Of a stretch of DNA of 64,000 nucleotides, positions 23,581 to 31,854 are shown in pieces (the first letter of the stretch is position 1; each line of letters begins with the position of its first letter). Where the stretch lies: NCBI GenBank assembly GCA_902495595.1, contig CABUXV010000002.1, positions 48,927 to 112,926 of the forward strand. Reading direction: 5' to 3'. The position numbers and the translations under genes are program-made. This DNA comes from an uncultured Eubacterium sp. (lineage in GTDB: Bacteria; Bacillota; Clostridia; Peptostreptococcales; Anaerovoracaceae). Under the pieces are notes generated by a model. That model was not told the origin of the DNA and did not search any database. It saw only the letters and a program-made list of their open reading frames with translations.

Positions 23581-24431
23581 GCAGAATTTTAAAAGGAAAG
23601 GAAGTCGCCGAAAAGATACTCGGCGAAACTTCCGAGAAAATAGAAAAAATTAAAGAAAAGGGTGTAATACCCACATTGGCTATAGTAAGAACCGGAGAAA
23701 ATCCGGGAGATATGTCTTATGAGCGGGGAGCGGTTAAACGTGCTTTTGAAGCGGGAATAATGGCAAAATCTTTCGTATACGAAGAGGATATTTCACAGGA
23801 AGATTTCCTTTCGGAGGTAAAGAAGCTGAATGAGGATCCGTATATCCACGGAATCCTTATTTTCAGACCTTTGCCGGCTCATATAGATGATAAAGCCGTA
23901 TGCGGTTTGCTGGACTGCTCCAAGGATATTGACGGTATTACAGCAGGATCCATGGCAGGGGTATTTATGAATGAAGACATTGGCTATCCTCCATGTACGG
24001 CCGAGGCGTGTATGGAACTTCTCGATTACTATGGAATTGATCTGGAAGAAAAGAAAGTTACCGTGCTTGGAAGAAGCCTCGTAATAGGAAAACCTGCCGC
24101 GGTAATGGCCATGAATAAAAACGCAACTGTAACAGTCTGTCACAGCAGAACGAAAAATGAAGATTTAAAAGCTGCCGGGAAAAATGCTGACGTGATAATT
24201 TCAGCGCTGGGAAAAGCCAAAATGATAGACAGCAATATAGTAGGCGAAAATCAGATTATACTGGATGTAGGTATAAATGTTGACGAAAAGGGACGCCTTT
24301 GCGGCGATGTGGATTTTGAAGACGTCTGCGAAAGTGCAGAAGCAATAACTCCTGTGCCGGGAGGAATAGGAAGCGTTACTACTGCCGTGCTCATAAAACA
24401 TGTGGCAGAGGCTGCGGAAAAAGCTGTTTAA
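23577..24431 (+). CDS. folD: Methylene-THF dehydrogenase FolD, probably lacking cyclohydrolase activity
   Basis: A 284-aa FolD-family protein with HGILIFRPLPAH (about 99), DCSKDIDG (about 118), GRSLVIGKPAA (about 164) and the C-terminal TPVPGGIGSVTTAVL. In bifunctional FolD the catalytic lysine lies four residues after a tyrosine (YVxxK). Here the segment is SYERGAVKRA, Tyr48 with Ala52 at that position and Lys only at 54. A dedicated FchA cyclohydrolase is encoded immediately upstream and overlaps by 4 nt. Dehydrogenase-only function is therefore inferred. Confidence 0.94.
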   Translation: MSRILKGKEVAEKILGETSEKIEKIKEKGVIPTLAIVRTGENPGDMSYERGAVKRAFEAGIMAKSFVYEEDISQEDFLSEVKKLNEDPYIHGILIFRPLPAHIDDKAVCGLLDCSKDIDGITAGSMAGVFMNEDIGYPPCTAEACMELLDYYGIDLEEKKVTVLGRSLVIGKPAAVMAMNKNATVTVCHSRTKNEDLKAAGKNADVIISALGKAKMIDSNIVGENQIILDVGINVDEKGRLCGDVDFEDVCESAEAITPVPGGIGSVTTAVLIKHVAEAAEKAV

Positions 24432-24455
24432 ATTAATATTATAAATATTTGTACT

Positions 24456-24492
24456 AAAAAGGAAAGTGTCCTGCGGCACTTGCCTTTTTTTT
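24456..24492 (+). terminator. Terminator of the fhs-fchA-folD operon
   Basis: AAAAAGG-AAAGTG pairs with CACTT-GCCTTTTT around an 8-nt loop, with one bulge, and ends in eight T residues. Confidence 0.8.
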
Positions 24493-24558
24493 GCAATCAA
24501 TGTATATTTATATAAGTATAATAAAATTGCAATAACTGTGATTTAAGAGGAGTAATCA

Positions 24559-25014
24559 ATGAATCCTGTTAAAAATGAAGAACTTAAAAATGCCATACGA
24601 GATTTTACAAAAAATTCGTCGGAGAAAAACTATGTAAAACTTCTGAATGAAGTAGTTGCAGCGCGTCTTTTGATACCGGTCTATATGGACAGAAAGCCTG
24701 AGTATGACGAAAAACTGCAAGAAATAGTTTTGGAAAAAGATACGCAGATAAGTTTTGAACTTATAAAATCCGAAAAGGGAAGCCTGTATTATCCCGTATT
24801 TACAGATGGCACAGAAATGAGAAAGTGCGTTGAAGATAAAGATCAGCAGAGCCTTATAGTAAATTTTGATGATTTGGCGGCAATGCTTTTACAGCCGCAA
24901 AATAAAGTTGAAGGCTTTTCTGTCAATCCGCTGAGCGATGATATACGGTTTTCTGCGGAGATGGTAGAGGCTATGAAAAAGGATATGGAAAAGGAAAAGA
25001 CGGAAATCGAATAA
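24559..25014 (+). CDS. SseB-family protein
   Basis: A 151-aa soluble protein matching the SseB N-terminal domain: NYVKLLNEVVAARLLIPVY, then SLYYPVFTDGTEMRKC and a D/E-rich segment before VEGFSVNPLSDDI. The family was named for enhanced serine sensitivity in E. coli, but the molecular role in Firmicutes is unknown. AAGAGGAG precedes the start. It is followed by a small membrane protein and valS. Confidence 0.78.
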   Translation: MNPVKNEELKNAIRDFTKNSSEKNYVKLLNEVVAARLLIPVYMDRKPEYDEKLQEIVLEKDTQISFELIKSEKGSLYYPVFTDGTEMRKCVEDKDQQSLIVNFDDLAAMLLQPQNKVEGFSVNPLSDDIRFSAEMVEAMKKDMEKEKTEIE

Positions 25015-25041
25015 AAATATTTTATCTGAGGAGGGGTTTAG

Positions 25042-25518
25042 TTGAAGAACATAATAATTGTTCTTTGGATTATATTGACTGGATTTTTTATAATGCCCAT
25101 AGCTGAAAGTTTTATGTCAGGAGTTTCTGAAAGCGAAGTAATGACCGTTATACAAAGAGAGTCGGAGGCTGATGATATAGAAATTACAGCAGAAGAAATA
25201 CACGGAGACAAGGCCATGTACTGCTTTAAGACGAAAAACGATTTCGGCGTGGCTGTATTCACACATTATGCAGATAATTACAGTTACAGTGAGGGCACTA
25301 TTGCCAACGGAGATAAATATATAAAAGTCAGATTGGATACGGGCTGGGATGTGTATCAATATAATGTTATGAAAAACGGCGCAGAGTTAATAAATATAGA
25401 ACATTCTGCCGGAAACTACAGAATATATGCTGTAATAGGAGCTGTACTGCTGGTTATCACGGTTGTATACATAATCTACAGAACGGTATTTGAAAAGAAA
25501 AAGGTAAAACAGATATAA
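25042..25518 (+). CDS. Small membrane protein of unknown function, TTG start
   Basis: A 158-aa protein with an N-terminal membrane anchor or signal (IIIVLWIILTGFFIMPIA), an extracytoplasmic domain of about 105 residues and a C-terminal transmembrane helix (YAVIGAVLLVITVVYIIY) followed by a basic tail (EKKKVKQI). A TTG start is used behind a strong GGAGGGG site. I do not recognise the family. The two-anchor layout suggests a surface loop protein. It sits directly before valS, with only 30 nt between them. Confidence 0.6.
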   Translation: MKNIIIVLWIILTGFFIMPIAESFMSGVSESEVMTVIQRESEADDIEITAEEIHGDKAMYCFKTKNDFGVAVFTHYADNYSYSEGTIANGDKYIKVRLDTGWDVYQYNVMKNGAELINIEHSAGNYRIYAVIGAVLLVITVVYIIYRTVFEKKKVKQI

Positions 25519-25548
25519 ATTGCCAAAGGCAGTAAGGAGATACAGAAG

Positions 25549-28245
25549 ATGGAGAAAAACCTAGCGAAAACATATAATCCTAAGGAATTTGAAAACAGAA
25601 TATATGATATGTGGGAGAAAAGCGGAGCATTCAGAGCTGAAACGGATAAGAGCAAAAAGCCTTTTACAATAGTAATGCCTCCTCCCAACATTACAGGACA
25701 GCTTCATATGGGACATGCCCTTGATCAAACGCTTCAGGATGTGCTTACGAGATTTAAAAGGCTCCAGGGCTACAGCGCGCTGTGGCTTCCGGGAAGCGAC
25801 CATGCAAGTATAGCTACAGAAGTAAAGGTGGTTGACAGGATAAGAAGCGAAGAAGGACTTGAGAAAGAAGACTTGGGCAGGGAAGAATTTTTAAAGAGAG
25901 CATGGGCATGGAAAGAGGAGTTTGGAGGAAAGATAACCAAACAGTGCCGTAAGCTCGGAGATTCCTGTGACTGGAGCAGGGAAAGATTTACCATGGATGA
26001 AGGCTGTAATAAAGCCGTAAATCATTTCTTTGTAAAACTTTATGAAAAGGGACTTATTTACAGGGGAAACCGTCTTATAAACTGGTGTCCTGAATGTGGA
26101 ACTTCACTTTCCGATGCAGAAGTTGAACATGAAGATAAAAACGGAATGTACTGGTATTTCAGATATCCTGCTGCCGATGGGGGCGAAGGAGTAGTTGTAG
26201 CTACTTCAAGACCTGAAACGATGTTCGGGGATGTGGCTGTAGCAGTTCACCCAAGCGATGACAGATATAAGGATTTAGTAGGAAAAGAAGTTATTCTTCC
26301 TATAGTAGGCAGAAAGATACCTGTAATTGCGGATCCTTATCCTGATCCGGAAAAGGGAACGGGCGCTGTAAAAATAACACCGGCTCATGACCCTAATGAT
26401 TTTGAAGTAGGACAGAGAAATAACCTTGAAAATTTGTCATGCATAGACTTTGATGCCAAGATGAACAGTCTTGCAGGCAAGTATGAAGGCATGGACAGAT
26501 ATGAATGCAGAAAAGCGTGGGTAAAAGACCTTGAAGAAGCAGGCTTTCTTGTAAAAACCGAAGAAAAAGTTATTCCGGTAGGCGGCTGCTACAGATGCGG
26601 AACAGTTGTAGAACCTATGCTTTCAGACCAGTGGTTTGTTAAAATGGAAGAACTGGCAAAACCTGCTATTGAAGCGGCTAAATCCGGAAAGCTTGAACAT
26701 GTGCCGGAAAGATTTGAGAAAATATATCTTCACTGGCTTGAAGAGATAAGAGACTGGTGCATATCAAGGCAGCTTTGGTGGGGACACCGGATTCCCGCCT
26801 ATTACTGTCAGGAATGCGGGGAGCTTATGGTTAGTGAAACCGCTCCTGAAAAATGCAGTAAATGCGGAAGCACAGATATCAAGCAGGATGAGGATGTACT
26901 GGATACATGGTTTTCATCGGCTCTATGGCCTTTCTCAACGCTTGGATGGCCTGAAGAAACAGAAGACTTTAAATACTTCTATCCTACGGATGTTCTGGTT
27001 ACAGGTTACGATATAATATTCTTCTGGGTTGTAAGGATGGTATTTTCAGCTCTCGAAACTACAGGGGAAGTACCGTTTAAACACGTGTATGTTCACGGTC
27101 TTGTCAGAGATGCGCAGGGCAGAAAAATGAGCAAATCATTGGGAAACGGCATAGACCCTCTGGAAATTATAGACGAGTACGGAGCGGATGCTTTGAGGTT
27201 TATGCTCACTACAGGCATTACTCCCGGAAATGATATGAGGTTTAAGACTGATAAGCTGGAATCTGCCAGAAATTTTGCGAACAAGCTTTGGAATGCTTCA
27301 AGATTTGTTATTATGAATTTACAGGAGGAAGACGGAGCATTTAAAGATATTGAAGCTCTGTCGCAGATGGATAAAGTCAGCCTTAAGGATGAAGATAAAT
27401 GGATAATATCCAGGGTAAATGATGCGGTTAAATATATAACAGAAACCATGGAAAAATTCGATTTGGCTCTGGCAGGGCAGAGGGCTTATGATTTGATTTG
27501 GAATGAATACTGCGATTGGTATATAGAAATTGTCAAGGGCAGGCTTTACGGTGATGATGAAGACGACAAGAAAGTGGCAAGAGCTGTTCTCGTAAAAGTT
27601 CTTAAGGACATGCTGAGGCTGCTGCATCCGTTTATGCCGTATATTACAGAAGAAATATGGGCTTATTTGCCTAAAGGTGAGATAAGAAAGGATAATCCCG
27701 ACAATTTTCTTATAAAGGAAAGCTGGCCGTGTTACAGTGAAGCCTTAATTTTTGCAGAAGAGTCAGAGAAAATTGAAATGGCTATGTCTGTAATAAAAAG
27801 CATAAGAAATATAAGAGCCGAAGCTGATGCAGCGCCTAGCAAAGCTTTGAGAGCTGTTATTTTAAGCGGATCTGGAAAAGAGAAAATAGTTAAGGCAGGA
27901 GAAAGATATATCAAAAAACTTGCCAACATAACGGAGATAACTTTTATAAAGAGCAAGGATGAGGTTCCGGAAGAGGTAATGTCATCAGTAGTTGCAGGAG
28001 CGGAAATTTTTATACCGCTTGATGATATTATGGATTATGAAGCAGAATTTGACAGACTTCAAAAGGAAAAGAAAAAGCTGGAAGGTGAAGTGAAGCGTGT
28101 AAAAGGCAAACTTTCCAACGAAGGTTTTATAAGCAAAGCTCCTCAGAAAGTAGTTGATGAAGAAAAAGCCAAACAGGTAAAATATGAGGAAATGCTGAGC
28201 AAGGTTTGTGAAAGACTGGCTTTGGTGGAAAAAAAGGTAAAGTAA
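25549..28245 (+). CDS. valS: Valine-tRNA ligase
   Basis: An 898-aa class I aminoacyl-tRNA synthetase. The HIGH motif appears as HMGH (about 52) after PPPNITGQL, and KMSKS in GRKMSKSLGNG (about 528). The CP1 editing region has ATSRPETMFGDVAVAVHP, and zinc-like cysteine sets occur (WCPECG; CQECG...CSKCG). The C-terminal coiled coil (EAEFDRLQKEKKKLEGEVKR) is the tRNA-binding arm. No T-box is present in the 30-nt gap upstream. Confidence 0.98.
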   Translation: MEKNLAKTYNPKEFENRIYDMWEKSGAFRAETDKSKKPFTIVMPPPNITGQLHMGHALDQTLQDVLTRFKRLQGYSALWLPGSDHASIATEVKVVDRIRSEEGLEKEDLGREEFLKRAWAWKEEFGGKITKQCRKLGDSCDWSRERFTMDEGCNKAVNHFFVKLYEKGLIYRGNRLINWCPECGTSLSDAEVEHEDKNGMYWYFRYPAADGGEGVVVATSRPETMFGDVAVAVHPSDDRYKDLVGKEVILPIVGRKIPVIADPYPDPEKGTGAVKITPAHDPNDFEVGQRNNLENLSCIDFDAKMNSLAGKYEGMDRYECRKAWVKDLEEAGFLVKTEEKVIPVGGCYRCGTVVEPMLSDQWFVKMEELAKPAIEAAKSGKLEHVPERFEKIYLHWLEEIRDWCISRQLWWGHRIPAYYCQECGELMVSETAPEKCSKCGSTDIKQDEDVLDTWFSSALWPFSTLGWPEETEDFKYFYPTDVLVTGYDIIFFWVVRMVFSALETTGEVPFKHVYVHGLVRDAQGRKMSKSLGNGIDPLEIIDEYGADALRFMLTTGITPGNDMRFKTDKLESARNFANKLWNASRFVIMNLQEEDGAFKDIEALSQMDKVSLKDEDKWIISRVNDAVKYITETMEKFDLALAGQRAYDLIWNEYCDWYIEIVKGRLYGDDEDDKKVARAVLVKVLKDMLRLLHPFMPYITEEIWAYLPKGEIRKDNPDNFLIKESWPCYSEALIFAEESEKIEMAMSVIKSIRNIRAEADAAPSKALRAVILSGSGKEKIVKAGERYIKKLANITEITFIKSKDEVPEEVMSSVVAGAEIFIPLDDIMDYEAEFDRLQKEKKKLEGEVKRVKGKLSNEGFISKAPQKVVDEEKAKQVKYEEMLSKVCERLALVEKKVK

Positions 28246-28328
28246 TACTGGAGAGCTGTGAGTTATACGTTACAGCTTATATGACATGTACAGGAATAAA
28301 ATCAAATTTTAACGGCAAAAGGGGCAAT

Positions 28329-29651
28329 ATGGAAAGTATAATAGAAAAAATACATCAGTTTAATAAATTCGGAATGATTTTGGGATTGGACAGGATGGAA
28401 GAACTTTTAAAAAGACTGGGAAATCCACATAAAGATTTAAAAGTTATTCATGTAGCGGGAACGAATGGAAAAGGTTCCGTATCAAAATTCCTTGAGTGCG
28501 CTCTCAAGTCGTGCGGATACAGGATAGGACTTTATACATCTCCTTTTCTTGAAAAATTCAATGAAAGGATAAGAACAGACGGAGCAGATATTTCAGATCA
28601 TGATTTGGAGCTTTATGGGAATAAGGTGATTGAAGCATCTGAAAAAATGGTGAAAGATGGATTTGATTCCCCTACGGAGTTTGAGATAGTTACCGCTGTA
28701 GCTTTTATTTATTTCAAGGAAACAAAGGTGGATATAGCTGTGCTTGAAGTAGGACTCGGCGGCATAGGTGATTCAACGAATGTTGTGGAATCTCCGCTCA
28801 TAAGTATTATAAGCTCGATTTCATATGACCATATGGACAGATTGGGAAATACTTTATCAGAGATAGCTTTTAATAAAGCGGGGATAATCAAGAGGGGATG
28901 TCCTGTTGTATCCAATGTTTCTGAAAGGGAAGCAGCAAAAGTTATTGCGAGGACTGCTTATGAGAAAGGAAGCAGACTTTACGATATATCGGGAATAAAA
29001 ACTGCTGTTTTTGATGAAACTCCTTTTTCACAGAAAGTGAGTATGGAGCTGTACGAGAAAGATTACAGCGATGTTGAAATTTCCATGGTTGGAAAACATC
29101 AGGCTGAAAATCTTAAAACAGCTCTTGCCGCTTTGGAAATTCTGAGAAAGTCAGGCAAAATAAAGGTGGAGAGGGATAAACTTTACCATGGGCTTAAAAA
29201 TGCAGTACAGCCGGGAAGATTTGAGATAATGGAAAAAGGAAACGGTAAAAATCTTCCGATGATGGTAATCGATGGAGCACACAACGAAGCTGGAGCGAAA
29301 GCCTTAAAGGAAACTGCGGAAAAATTTTTTAATATAAAAAGGATATTGCTTGTAACGGGTATGCTTGCTGACAAGCAGGTGGATAAAATTTTGCAGCATT
29401 TTACAAAGATAACGCACGATATAATTGCAACAGAACCTGATAACCCGAGAAAGCTTGAAGCGGAAGAGCTTATGGAAAAGCTAAAAGCTTTCGGAATAAA
29501 TGCATATAAAGCGGAAACTGCGGAAAAAAGCGTTCGGCTTGCTGAAAGTATGATGCATGATTACGATGTAGTAATATTTGCAGGCTCACTTTATCTAATA
29601 GGGAGTGTAAGGAGGATTTTAAGAAATGTGTTCGGAAAAAAAGGGCAATAA
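28329..29651 (+). CDS. folC: Folylpolyglutamate / dihydrofolate synthase
   Basis: A 440-aa Mur-ligase-fold enzyme that adds glutamates to folates. The P-loop VAGTNGKGSVSKFL (about 41-54), the loop YTSPFLEKFNERIR (about 71-84), and VLEVGLGGIGDSTNVV are diagnostic; the last normally reads GLGGRLDATN, a small variation. ATG 28329 was chosen over 28281 because AAAAGGGG precedes it and the protein then starts like other FolC. Its 3' end overlaps the lipid kinase gene by 26 nt. Confidence 0.95.
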   Translation: MESIIEKIHQFNKFGMILGLDRMEELLKRLGNPHKDLKVIHVAGTNGKGSVSKFLECALKSCGYRIGLYTSPFLEKFNERIRTDGADISDHDLELYGNKVIEASEKMVKDGFDSPTEFEIVTAVAFIYFKETKVDIAVLEVGLGGIGDSTNVVESPLISIISSISYDHMDRLGNTLSEIAFNKAGIIKRGCPVVSNVSEREAAKVIARTAYEKGSRLYDISGIKTAVFDETPFSQKVSMELYEKDYSDVEISMVGKHQAENLKTALAALEILRKSGKIKVERDKLYHGLKNAVQPGRFEIMEKGNGKNLPMMVIDGAHNEAGAKALKETAEKFFNIKRILLVTGMLADKQVDKILQHFTKITHDIIATEPDNPRKLEAEELMEKLKAFGINAYKAETAEKSVRLAESMMHDYDVVIFAGSLYLIGSVRRILRNVFGKKGQ

Positions 29652-30552
29652 GGTATTGCTGTATTACAATTCTTATTCAGGCAGCGGTATATTCAAAAAT
29701 AATCTTGACTATATAGTGGAAAGATGTCAGGAAAAAGGTATGCAGGTAGTGCCTGTCAGGGCTGCAAAGGGAATAGTTATAGATGATGTTTTATCGAAAC
29801 TTAACCAGGATGAATACAGCAGAATAATAGCAGCCGGAGGAGACGGAACGATAAATATATGCGTGAATGCTATGATAAAACACGATATACATCTTCCTTT
29901 GGCATTGTTTCCGGCGGGGACTGCCAATGATTTCGCATATTATTTTGAGATACCTTCAAATATAGAATCCATGCTTGATATAGCTTTGGGAGATGTTACA
30001 ACAAAAGCAGATGTGGGAGTTGTAAACGGAAGAAATTTCATAAATGTAACAGCATTGGGAGCGTTAATAGATGTAAGCCAGAAGACTGACCCCAATCTTA
30101 AAAACGTAATGGGAACGATGGCTTATTATCTTAAGGCTTTTACTGAAATACCAAAGATAAGGGCTTTGCCGGTAACTTTGACTACGCCGGATGATGTTTA
30201 TGAGGAAGAAATATATTTCATGGTTGTAATGAATGGGGAATCGGCAGGAGGTTTCAGGAAACTTTCACCCCAGTCGTCTGTAAATGATGGTAAATTGGAT
30301 GTTATCGCGTTTAGGAAAATGCCTATAGTCGAGCTCGGACCTCTGCTTTTTGAGGTAGTAAACGGAAGACATCCTGAAAACAAACATGTGCTTTATTTTC
30401 AGACTGACGAACTTACAATAGAATCTCCCGAAGATATAAATACTGATATCGACGGAGAACACGGAGAACAGCTTCCACTGAATTTCAGTGTGCTTCATAA
30501 CAGACTTAATATATTTGTATCGGAGGATAGTTGGAATTATGATAAATTTTAG
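29626..30552 (+). CDS. Diacylglycerol kinase-family lipid kinase (YegS/DagK-like)
   Basis: A 308-aa lipid kinase. The N-terminal NSYSGSGIFKNNLD matches the NPxSG-like loop, AAGGDGTINICVNAM (about 66-80) is the nucleotide-binding GGDGT motif, and PLALFPAGTANDFA (about 91-104) follows as in DagK/YegS/BmrU. It likely phosphorylates diacylglycerol or a related lipid at the membrane. AGGAGG lies within the end of folC. Its own 3' end overlaps the GNAT gene by 14 nt, so the three are coupled. Confidence 0.9.
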   Translation: MCSEKKGNKVLLYYNSYSGSGIFKNNLDYIVERCQEKGMQVVPVRAAKGIVIDDVLSKLNQDEYSRIIAAGGDGTINICVNAMIKHDIHLPLALFPAGTANDFAYYFEIPSNIESMLDIALGDVTTKADVGVVNGRNFINVTALGALIDVSQKTDPNLKNVMGTMAYYLKAFTEIPKIRALPVTLTTPDDVYEEEIYFMVVMNGESAGGFRKLSPQSSVNDGKLDVIAFRKMPIVELGPLLFEVVNGRHPENKHVLYFQTDELTIESPEDINTDIDGEHGEQLPLNFSVLHNRLNIFVSEDSWNYDKF

Positions 30553-31033
30553 TATAGCAGAAACTGGCGATTATGAACGTTTAGTACCTTTTTTTATTGA
30601 AAATGATTTGGAGTTTCCGGAAGAAGATGATATACAGACTCCTACCGATATAGTAAAATGCTGGAAAGTAACGGAAGGAACGGAACCTGATGAGGAAAGC
30701 GAAGAATACAAAGCCGGAGGAGACGGAAGAAAAAGATTAATCGGAGGCTTTGTACTGGCTAAAAGACAGGGTGAATTTATAGTGGATGGTATAGCTGTAG
30801 ATTCGGAGTACAGGAAATACAAAATAGGGAAAATGCTTTTGAATAAAGGAATAGAGGAAACATTAAAATCAGGCGGAAAACGTATATTTTTAGTTGCAAG
30901 GGCCCCCGAATTTTTTAGAAAATCCGGGTTTGTGACCGTGCCAAAGGAAGAAGCTCCTAATTTTTTTGAATGTCTTACATGCCCACAGTATGGAATTGAT
31001 TGTCACCCGGAGGTTATGAGGCTGGACTTATAG
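30539..31033 (+). CDS. GNAT-family N-acetyltransferase
   Basis: A 165-aa acetyltransferase. IVDGIAVDSEYRKYKIGKML (about 78-97) is the acetyl-CoA-binding beta4-alpha3 region with a variant of the Q/RxxGxG/A loop. The C-terminal CLTCPQYGIDCHPEVM is a cysteine/histidine cluster that could bind metal and that I associate with a GNAT subgroup resembling N-acetylglutamate synthases. The start at 30539 overlaps the lipid kinase stop; GGAGG lies 11 nt upstream. The substrate is unknown. Confidence 0.82.
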   Translation: MINFSIAETGDYERLVPFFIENDLEFPEEDDIQTPTDIVKCWKVTEGTEPDEESEEYKAGGDGRKRLIGGFVLAKRQGEFIVDGIAVDSEYRKYKIGKMLLNKGIEETLKSGGKRIFLVARAPEFFRKSGFVTVPKEEAPNFFECLTCPQYGIDCHPEVMRLDL

Positions 31034-31074
31034 AATTTGTTCAGAATTGATGATTATATAAAAGTAAGCATAAT

Positions 31075-31128
31075 TCCCCCAAGGCGGTGCATATAGTTTA
31101 AAAGACTATAGCCTGAGGGGGATTTTTT
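31075..31128 (+). promoter_or_regulatory. Terminator-like hairpin overlapping the SSB-like gene's ribosome site
   Basis: TCCCCC (31075-31080) pairs with GGGGGA (31117-31122), GGC with GCC, and TATAGT (31092-31097) with ACTATA (31105-31110), followed by six T residues. The only Shine-Dalgarno of the next gene, GAGGGGG, is the 3' arm, and the ATG follows the T run directly. The hairpin can therefore end the upstream transcript and hide the ribosome site. Confidence 0.65.
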
Positions 31129-31752
31129 ATGGAAAATTTGATGGAGGACAATAAAGCGTATATGGCAGGAAGAGTGCTTTCAGGTCCTAAATTTAATCAT
31201 AAAACTTATGGGGAAGCTTTTTACCTGATAGTTTTGGGCATACTTAGAAAAAGCGGATATGAAGATAATATTAAACTTATAATATCAGAACGAATAATGG
31301 GAGGAAGAGCCCCTGTTGAAGGAGAGTTTATTGGAGTACGCGGACAGGTACGTACATATAACAGAGAAGTGGAAGGACGAAGTAAGCTTGAAGTTACAGT
31401 TTTTGTACGTGAAATGGAATATATAAAAAGCCATGATTTTGACTATGTAAATGAAATAAGCATTGAAGGATTTATATGTAAAACTCCGGTTAGACGCACG
31501 TCTCCTTTAGGCAGAGAAATCTGCGACCTTATGGTAGCTGTAAATCGCATGTACAACAAATCAGATTATATCCCCTGCATAGCATGGGGAAGAAATGCAG
31601 TGTATGCCGATACCTTAACAGTAGGAGAAAAGATATTGATAGAAGGGAGACTGCAAAGCAGAGAATACAGAAAATATACAGATGGAGGAGAGCTGGTAAC
31701 CAAAACAGCATATGAAGTTTCCGTAGGGCGGATTGAGGTAACTATAGAATAA
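31129..31752 (+). CDS. SSB-like protein with two OB folds
   Basis: A 207-aa protein with two OB-fold-like halves. The second (about 105-205) reads NEISIEGFICKTPVRRTSPLGREICDL..VAVNR...YIPCIAWGRNA..ADTLTVGEKILIEGRLQSREY, close to single-stranded DNA-binding proteins; the first half (8-100) is a diverged copy. It lacks the acidic C-terminal tip of canonical SSB, so it is probably an accessory, not the replicative, SSB. The start is at 31129, with its ribosome site in a hairpin; a second ATG four codons later is a weaker alternative. Confidence 0.8.
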   Translation: MENLMEDNKAYMAGRVLSGPKFNHKTYGEAFYLIVLGILRKSGYEDNIKLIISERIMGGRAPVEGEFIGVRGQVRTYNREVEGRSKLEVTVFVREMEYIKSHDFDYVNEISIEGFICKTPVRRTSPLGREICDLMVAVNRMYNKSDYIPCIAWGRNAVYADTLTVGEKILIEGRLQSREYRKYTDGGELVTKTAYEVSVGRIEVTIE

Positions 31753-31771
31753 ATGAAGAGGATCATGATAA

Positions 31772-31800
31772 TTGTAATTTAATGGGTTATATGTTAAAAT
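31772..31800 (+). promoter_or_regulatory. Promoter of the amidase gene
   Basis: TTGTAA and TAAAAT are 17 nt apart, 54 nt upstream of the amidase ATG. Confidence 0.55.
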
Positions 31801-31854
31801 AAACTGACTATATATCGTTGTAATTTATTAAGTAACATTTATGAGGGAAGAAAT

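Noticed and set aside
25519..25548. T-box leader for valS (and likewise for thrS at 49604-49630)
   Set aside because: The gaps are only 30 and 27 nt, and no T-box core sequence or terminator is present in them.
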